Shown here piece by piece: positions 60,004 to 64,000 of a DNA stretch of 64,000 nucleotides. A program made the position numbers and the translations under genes. The first letter of the stretch is position 1. Each line of letters opens with the position of its first letter. The stretch is from Paenibacillus pabuli (GTDB lineage: Bacteria; Bacillota; Bacilli; Paenibacillales; Paenibacillaceae): contig NZ_JBDOIO010000003.1 of NCBI RefSeq assembly GCF_039831995.1, forward strand, positions 1,612,001 through 1,676,000. Direction: 5' to 3'. A model generated the notes under the pieces. That model had not been told where the DNA came from. It saw only the letters and a program-made list of their open reading frames with translations, and did no database searches.

Positions 60004-60302
60004 TTCCTTCGGTCACTCCTTACAGCCTCTATTAATAAAAGTTTCAAGTTCTTAAGACGATACGCTGCACCTGGCAGTTGTATATTCGTTCAATATGAGC
60101 AGCAACCACATCAAAAGATCACCATCTCATATTTCCAAATCCGTTACCTCTCTTGGATTCATATCGATTTCGTACAATATGCACCAAAAGAGCATTACAT
60201 CAAATTATAACATGAACTGGGCTGTAATTCCACATTCCAACCTGCCAGTCGTTTAACAATCGTAGCATACAAACTCTGCCTCATAAGTGACGTAAAATAC
60301 AT
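60004..60302. other. Intergenic region upstream of miaB
   Basis: About 300 AT-rich bases between the pduL terminator and miaB. It should hold the miaB promoter, but I see no well-spaced box pair to name. No supported gene. Confidence 0.4.
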
Positions 60303-60366
60303 AAAAACCCGAGCACAACCCCTTCGCTGTGTTTAAGAACAGCTCTCCAGGATGTACTCGGGTTTC
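60303..60366 (-). terminator. Terminator after pduL
   Basis: AACCCGAG ... CTCGGGTT with further pairing inside (GTAC/GCAC-type), then TTTTTAT on the minus strand. Confidence 0.8.
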
Positions 60367-60415
60367 TTAAGTGGATCCAACCGAAATAACTCGGTTGAAG
60401 GTGACGTTCATTTGA

Positions 60416-60988
60416 TTAGTCGATGATTTCAGCAGTGTCGCCGTTACGCGCGCCTGCAGCATTAGCTTCATCTGTGTCGATATGCATGTCCAGTGCGAAG
60501 GAGTCGGAAACACGAGCCAGTACATTTTCAAGTACAAGACCACGATCTCCACCGAGGCGAACTTTCAACATTTGTTTGTCCTCGATACCCCATTTAGCAG
60601 CATCGGAAGTGTGGAAGTGGATATGACGGGCAGCAACGATAACACCTTTATCGATCGTAACTTCACCAGCTGGTCCTTTGATCGTGATGCCGGGTGTACC
60701 TTCAATGCTTCCAGACTCGCGCACAGGTGCCTTAACGCCAATGGCGAAAGAATCAGTCATTGAGATTTCCAGTTGTGTTTCAGGACGCACAGGTCCAAGG
60801 ATACGCACTTTATCAAACTGTCCTTTGGAACCGATTACTGCTACTGTTTCGTTCGCAGCAAATTGACCAGGTTGGGACAGAGGTTTAAACTCAGTCAATT
60901 CGTAGCCTTTACCAAACAAAATTTCAACGTGCTCTTGGGATACATGAATGTGACGGGCAGATACGCCCACAGGTACTGTTTTACTCAT
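60416..60988 (-). CDS. pduL: PduL-like phosphate propanoyltransferase
   Basis: A 190-aa PduL protein. VPVGVSARHIHVSQEHVEILFG at the N-terminus and IVAARHIHFHTSDA near residue 120 are the two His-x-His metal-binding repeats of the family. It converts propanoyl-CoA or acetyl-CoA and phosphate to the acyl phosphate. No microcompartment shell genes are near, so it likely acts as a free housekeeping enzyme. Start at 60988; AAGGAGTG is upstream, and the GTG at 61000 abuts that site. Confidence 0.9.
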   Translation of the reverse strand: MSKTVPVGVSARHIHVSQEHVEILFGKGYELTEFKPLSQPGQFAANETVAVIGSKGQFDKVRILGPVRPETQLEISMTDSFAIGVKAPVRESGSIEGTPGITIKGPAGEVTIDKGVIVAARHIHFHTSDAAKWGIEDKQMLKVRLGGDRGLVLENVLARVSDSFALDMHIDTDEANAAGARNGDTAEIID

Positions 60989-61186
60989 CGTGAATTTCAC
61001 TCCTTGTTTATCTGTGGCCTACGATTAGGCTCTTAACAATCCAATGGTATTATACCCCTTTTTAACGTGAAATGAAAACGAACTGGTGAAAATTCATGAA
61101 ATACACTTATTTTACAAGGAACCGTTTCCTTATTTTGTAACAAAGTCTGTATTAAATGGTTGTGCTTACGCTAAGGCAATTGGTGT

Positions 61187-62155
61187 TTATTTCAAATTCC
61201 CCTTAGGCAGATGATTGCCCAGATAACTCATGGCATTATCCCACATCCAGCCGCGTACCAACTTTTCGTCGTAGTGTTGGAGTAGCGTTTCAATTAACCT
61301 CGGATATTGGCCCGTGTGTTCAAGACCTTGAATGTACGTGGGTATTCCATCAAAATCGGAGCCCATCATCAGGTGCTGCTCCCCGCCAAGCGAACAGATC
61401 TGTTCGATATGAGGCAGCAAATGTTCGATTTTAACCTCGCCCTCCTGCTTCACAAACCAGGGAACAAACGTCAGTCCGATTCGCCCATCCCGTGCAATGA
61501 TAGCCCGGATCTGGTCATCCTTCAGATTACGCACATTCCGACAAACCGTATAGCTGTTGGAATGGGAAGCAATAAATGGACGCTCACTCAGCTCTGCAAG
61601 CTCCCAGAACCCCTTCTCCGTCAGATGTGACACATCCAGCAGCATACCAATCCGATTACAAAGACGAACCAGCTCCCTGCCTCTCTCGGTCAGTCCGGCT
61701 CCGCGCTTCTCCAACACGCCGTCAGCTGCCCAATTGGCATAATTCCAGGTTAGCCCTACGATCCGTACCCCCATTTGGTAACAAAGCTCTAGATAAAACA
61801 GGTTCCCCTCGAGTCCGTCTACACCCTCCAGCGTCAACAGACCCCAAGGATTAATCGTTTGGCCGATCTCACTAACCTGCTCCCGCCATAATAGCTTTTG
61901 TACACCCTCAGGCCGTTCCTGGGTTTTCTCCACACGTGTGCGATAGACTTCCAGTTGACCAACGACATGTTCAAATTTGCCCCTGCCAAGCACTTCTGGC
62001 AAGTATATGGCAAATGCCTGCAGCTCTACATTCCCTTGCTTCATCCGCTCCCGATTGACATCCAGTGTTGAACCATCCTCGAAGGACAGGGCAGATTGCA
62101 ACAACATCTTGCTGAGCGCATCACAGTGAAAATCGGCTACGTGCCACTTGGCCAT
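61187..62155 (-). CDS. Membrane-dipeptidase family (M19) metallopeptidase
   Basis: A 322-aa enzyme of the amidohydrolase superfamily: DFHCDAL (HxD, residues 8-14), LEGVDGLEG (Glu) near 115, SHSNSY near 208 and GSDFDGI near 275, all metal or catalytic positions of renal-dipeptidase-like proteins. No signal peptide, so cytoplasmic. It cleaves dipeptides, possibly from cell-wall turnover. AGGGAGGG precedes the ATG. It sits where B. subtilis has tdh-kbl between spoVS and miaB. Confidence 0.92.
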   Translation of the reverse strand: MAKWHVADFHCDALSKMLLQSALSFEDGSTLDVNRERMKQGNVELQAFAIYLPEVLGRGKFEHVVGQLEVYRTRVEKTQERPEGVQKLLWREQVSEIGQTINPWGLLTLEGVDGLEGNLFYLELCYQMGVRIVGLTWNYANWAADGVLEKRGAGLTERGRELVRLCNRIGMLLDVSHLTEKGFWELAELSERPFIASHSNSYTVCRNVRNLKDDQIRAIIARDGRIGLTFVPWFVKQEGEVKIEHLLPHIEQICSLGGEQHLMMGSDFDGIPTYIQGLEHTGQYPRLIETLLQHYDEKLVRGWMWDNAMSYLGNHLPKGNLK

Positions 62156-62208
62156 GATTAACCCTCCCTATGTATTTCCTTTACTTAATTAGCCTATAGA
62201 CAGAATGC

Positions 62209-62238
62209 AAAAAAACCTGTCTACTCTGTAAACAGGTT
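62209..62238 (-). terminator. Terminator after spoVS
   Basis: AACCTGTTTACAG and CTGTAGACAGGTT-like arms (AACCTGT/ACAGGTT perfect) followed by seven T residues on the minus strand. Confidence 0.88.
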
Positions 62239-62257
62239 CAATGCATCATCACATGTA

Positions 62258-62518
62258 TTATCTGGGCTCCACAATCAGCTTAATGGCCGTTCGGTCCTCA
62301 CCGTCTATCACAATGTCTGTAAAAGCTGGAATACAAATCAAGTCAACTCCGCTTGGTGCTACAAATCCCCGGGCTATCGCTACCGCTTTAATGGCTTGGT
62401 TCAGTGCTCCCGCTCCAATGGCCTGCAGTTCAGCATTTCCACGTTCACGAAGAACTCCTGCAAGTGCGCCGGCTACGGAATTAGGATTGGACTTTGCTGA
62501 AACTTTTAATACTTCCAT
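62258..62518 (-). CDS. spoVS: Stage V sporulation protein S
   Basis: An 86-aa Alba-like DNA/RNA-binding protein, identical in length to B. subtilis SpoVS and close in sequence (EVLKVSAKSNPNSVAGALAG, IGAGALNQAIKAVAIARGF). It promotes coat formation and other late sporulation steps. Start at 62518 after AGGGAGG; the longer frame from 62620 runs through non-coding sequence. Its place after ymdB is conserved in sporulating Bacillota. Confidence 0.95.
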   Translation of the reverse strand: MEVLKVSAKSNPNSVAGALAGVLRERGNAELQAIGAGALNQAIKAVAIARGFVAPSGVDLICIPAFTDIVIDGEDRTAIKLIVEPR

Positions 62519-62635
62519 GGTAAGTACCTCCCTGGGAATGTTGAATGTTTGTTTCCACTTACTAGATGTTATTCGCGGGAGGTAAAAAAATTCCTTCTTT
62601 TTAGACGGGTTTCCTTGCAAAATGGGACGATACCC

Positions 62636-63430
62636 CTATTCCATGCGCCACTCGTCTTCCATCAGACGGATTTTTTCAATTTTGGTTGCTGCACCTGTGG
62701 ACTCATCAATTTCAACGAAAACACCGTGGAAATGCCACTTGCCGTCATCCACTACAAAGCGTACCGGCAACTGGGTATAGAATTTTCGCAGTACCGCTTC
62801 ACGCTCCATTCCCAGGATACCATCACGCGGTCCAACCATGCCCGCATCCGTTAAGTATGCTGTTCCACCAGGTAAAATACGGTCATCATTACTTTGTACA
62901 TGCGTATGTGTACCTACGACCAGTGATGCACGCCCATCCAGATGCCAGCCCATGGCAATTTTCTCTGAAGTCGCCTCGGCATGCATATCGACCAATATAC
63001 ATTTGTGATCCTGGCGCAGCTCATCCACAATCTCATCCGCAACGCGGAACGGGCAATCGAGTGCTGGCAAAAACGTACGACCCTGCAAATTAACGATGGC
63101 TAGCTCCTTGCCTTCACCTTTGACCACCGTGTATCCTCTGCCTGGTGTTCCTGCTGGAAAGTTGGCAGGTCGGATCATCCGTGGTTCGTCATCTATAAAA
63201 TCAAAAATGTCCTTATTGTCCCATGTATGGTTGCCAAGCGTAATCCCGTGCACACCCCAGTTGAAAAATTCATTGGCAATAGCCCCCGTGATTCCACGGC
63301 CAGCTGCTGCATTTTCTCCATTTACAATAACCACATGTGGTTTATATTTCGTTTTCAGGTACGGCAAGTTCTCCTTCAAAGCCTTACGTCCTACGTTACC
63401 CACAATATCACCGATAAACAGTACTTTCAT
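62636..63430 (-). CDS. ymdB: YmdB-type metallophosphodiesterase
   Basis: A 264-aa phosphodiesterase: LFIGDIVGNVGR (metal Asp, residues 4-15), VNGENAA (Asn/Glu), TLGNHTWDN (His) and HTHVQ near 180. B. subtilis YmdB hydrolyses 2',3'-cyclic nucleotides and affects biofilm and motility decisions. AAGGAGG precedes the ATG. Encoded between rny and spoVS as in Bacillus. Confidence 0.93.
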   Translation of the reverse strand: MKVLFIGDIVGNVGRKALKENLPYLKTKYKPHVVIVNGENAAAGRGITGAIANEFFNWGVHGITLGNHTWDNKDIFDFIDDEPRMIRPANFPAGTPGRGYTVVKGEGKELAIVNLQGRTFLPALDCPFRVADEIVDELRQDHKCILVDMHAEATSEKIAMGWHLDGRASLVVGTHTHVQSNDDRILPGGTAYLTDAGMVGPRDGILGMEREAVLRKFYTQLPVRFVVDDGKWHFHGVFVEIDESTGAATKIEKIRLMEDEWRME

Positions 63431-63546
63431 TGCATTGCCTCCTTAATTCCCCGCAAGTTTTGCTTGGTGTAATCAGTCTCAAGTCTTTGCGGCGTTCCTA
63501 ACCCATCAATTCTTCTTCTTAAAATGCCCCTACTGGGCTATCAACA

Positions 63547-63579
63547 GGAAAAGTGGCCCACTACAGCGGCCACTTTTCC
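63547..63579 (-). terminator. Terminator after rny
   Basis: GGAAAAGTGGCC ... GGCCACTTTTCC, a 12-bp stem with a 9-base loop, 8 bases after the rny stop. It separates rny from ymdB. Confidence 0.85.
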
Positions 63580-63587
63580 GTAAAGCT

Positions 63588-64000
63588 CTATTTAGCGTAT
63601 TCAACCGCCCTGGTTTCCCGGATGACGGTGACTTTGATATGACCCGGATAATCGAGTTCATTCTCGATCATCTTGGTGATGTCACGTGCGAGACGGAATG
63701 CTTCCGCATCGTCGATTTTCTCAGGCTGCACCATAACGCGAACTTCGCGTCCAGCTTGAATGGCATACGATTTCTCGACACCTTCGAACGATTCCGAAAT
63801 CTCTTCCAGCTTCTCCAGTCGTTTGATATACGTTTCCAGTGTTTCGCGGCGTGCACCCGGTCTTGCTGCAGACAGCGCATCTGCTGCGCCAACCAGCATG
63901 GCAATGACCGAAGTGGCTTCGCAATCCCCGTGATGGGACGCGATACTGTTGATTACTACCGGATGTTCTTTGTATTTCTTCGCCAGCTCCACGCCGATTT
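63588..64000 (-). CDS. rny: Ribonuclease Y, C-terminal part
   Basis: The last 136 residues of an HD-domain endoribonuclease; the 5' end lies off the right edge. [11 protein letters not shown] (end of the HD domain), [19 protein letters not shown], and the C-terminal KH-adjacent part ending [10 protein letters not shown] match RNase Y. It starts mRNA decay at the membrane. Followed by ymdB and spoVS as in Bacillus, which supports the name. Confidence 0.92.
   Translation of the reverse strand, partial: IGVELAKKYKEHPVVINSIASHHGDCEATSVIAMLVGAADALSAARPGARRETLETYIKRLEKLEEISESFEGVEKSYAIQAGREVRVMVQPEKIDDAEAFRLARDITKMIENELDYPGHIKVTVIRETRAVEYAK

Noticed and set aside
1..64000. CRISPR arrays, insertion sequences, prophage, tRNA or rRNA genes
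   Set aside because: No regularly spaced repeats, transposase or phage proteins, or tRNA-like folds were seen; I could not run dedicated searches.

Overview
The window reads as the chromosome of a spore-forming, low-to-mid GC Gram-positive bacterium, most probably Paenibacillus. Reasons: strong AAGGAGG-type ribosome binding sites, frequent TTG and GTG starts, a spoVS gene, a bacillithiol disulfide reductase (YpdA/Bdr), a T-box leader, and a gene order at the right end (rny - ymdB - spoVS ... miaB - ricA) that matches the Bacillus subtilis rny-miaB-ymcA region. No tRNA, rRNA, insertion sequence, CRISPR array or prophage was seen. The genus is inferred from gene content, not from a marker gene.

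Layout. 1-3 kb: partial creatininase-family protein, GNAT, an unknown protein, a small membrane protein and a Nudix hydrolase, all on the minus strand. 3-6.3 kb: sugar-catabolism operon of a TIM-barrel isomerase and two Gfo/Idh/MocA dehydrogenases behind a CcpA-type cre box. 6.5-18.8 kb: phosphoesterase, Rrf2 regulator, DivIVA-domain protein, DksA-like zinc finger protein, ArsR-like regulator with an MFS exporter, a replication-terminator-protein (RTP) homologue coupled to a third Gfo/Idh/MocA dehydrogenase, acyltransferase, stress protein with a sigma-B-like promoter, HrpB helicase and an SDR. 19-29.2 kb: a type VII secretion-like locus (below). 29.2-37.2 kb: small ORFs, a decayed aldehyde dehydrogenase, GNAT, L,D-transpeptidase, RsgA, ArsR-DUF2087 regulator, YpdA/Bdr, DUF441 protein, Nudix and HesB-like proteins. 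37.3-41.6 kb: heterodimeric multidrug ABC exporter (BmrC/BmrD type) behind a leader peptide and intrinsic terminator. 41.7-46.5 kb: TetR operon, YdcF, HEPN-like protein and a two-gene ABC transporter. 46.5-51 kb: T-box-controlled argS, copper-storage-like protein, CobW GTPase, MogA/MoaB protein. 51-57.4 kb: lipoprotein, YhdH-type reductase, two small membrane proteins, and an NAD-salvage cluster (nrtR-like, pncA, pncB) next to a hotdog thioesterase. 57.7-64 kb: ricA, miaB, pduL, dipeptidase, spoVS, ymdB and the 3' end of rny.

The most unusual region is 19-29.2 kb. An EsaB/YukD-like ubiquitin-fold protein, an EssC/EccC-type FtsK ATPase without obvious N-terminal FHA domains, a 276-aa protein that may resemble EspG chaperones, a helical WXG-like protein and a WXG100 protein sit in line with a membrane-anchored protein-kinase-like protein with a long coiled coil, a von Willebrand A protein and a PP2C phosphatase. 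Kinase, vWA and PP2C together recall the TerY-P triad, so this looks like a secretion machine joined to a phosphorylation switch. The WXG100 gene has its own promoter and is followed by a strong hairpin, which separates its expression from the rest.

Other regulatory features are the leader peptide and attenuator before the ABC exporter, the T-box before argS, the nrtR promoter embedded in the end of the thioesterase gene, and several terminators that contain the stop codon of the gene they end.
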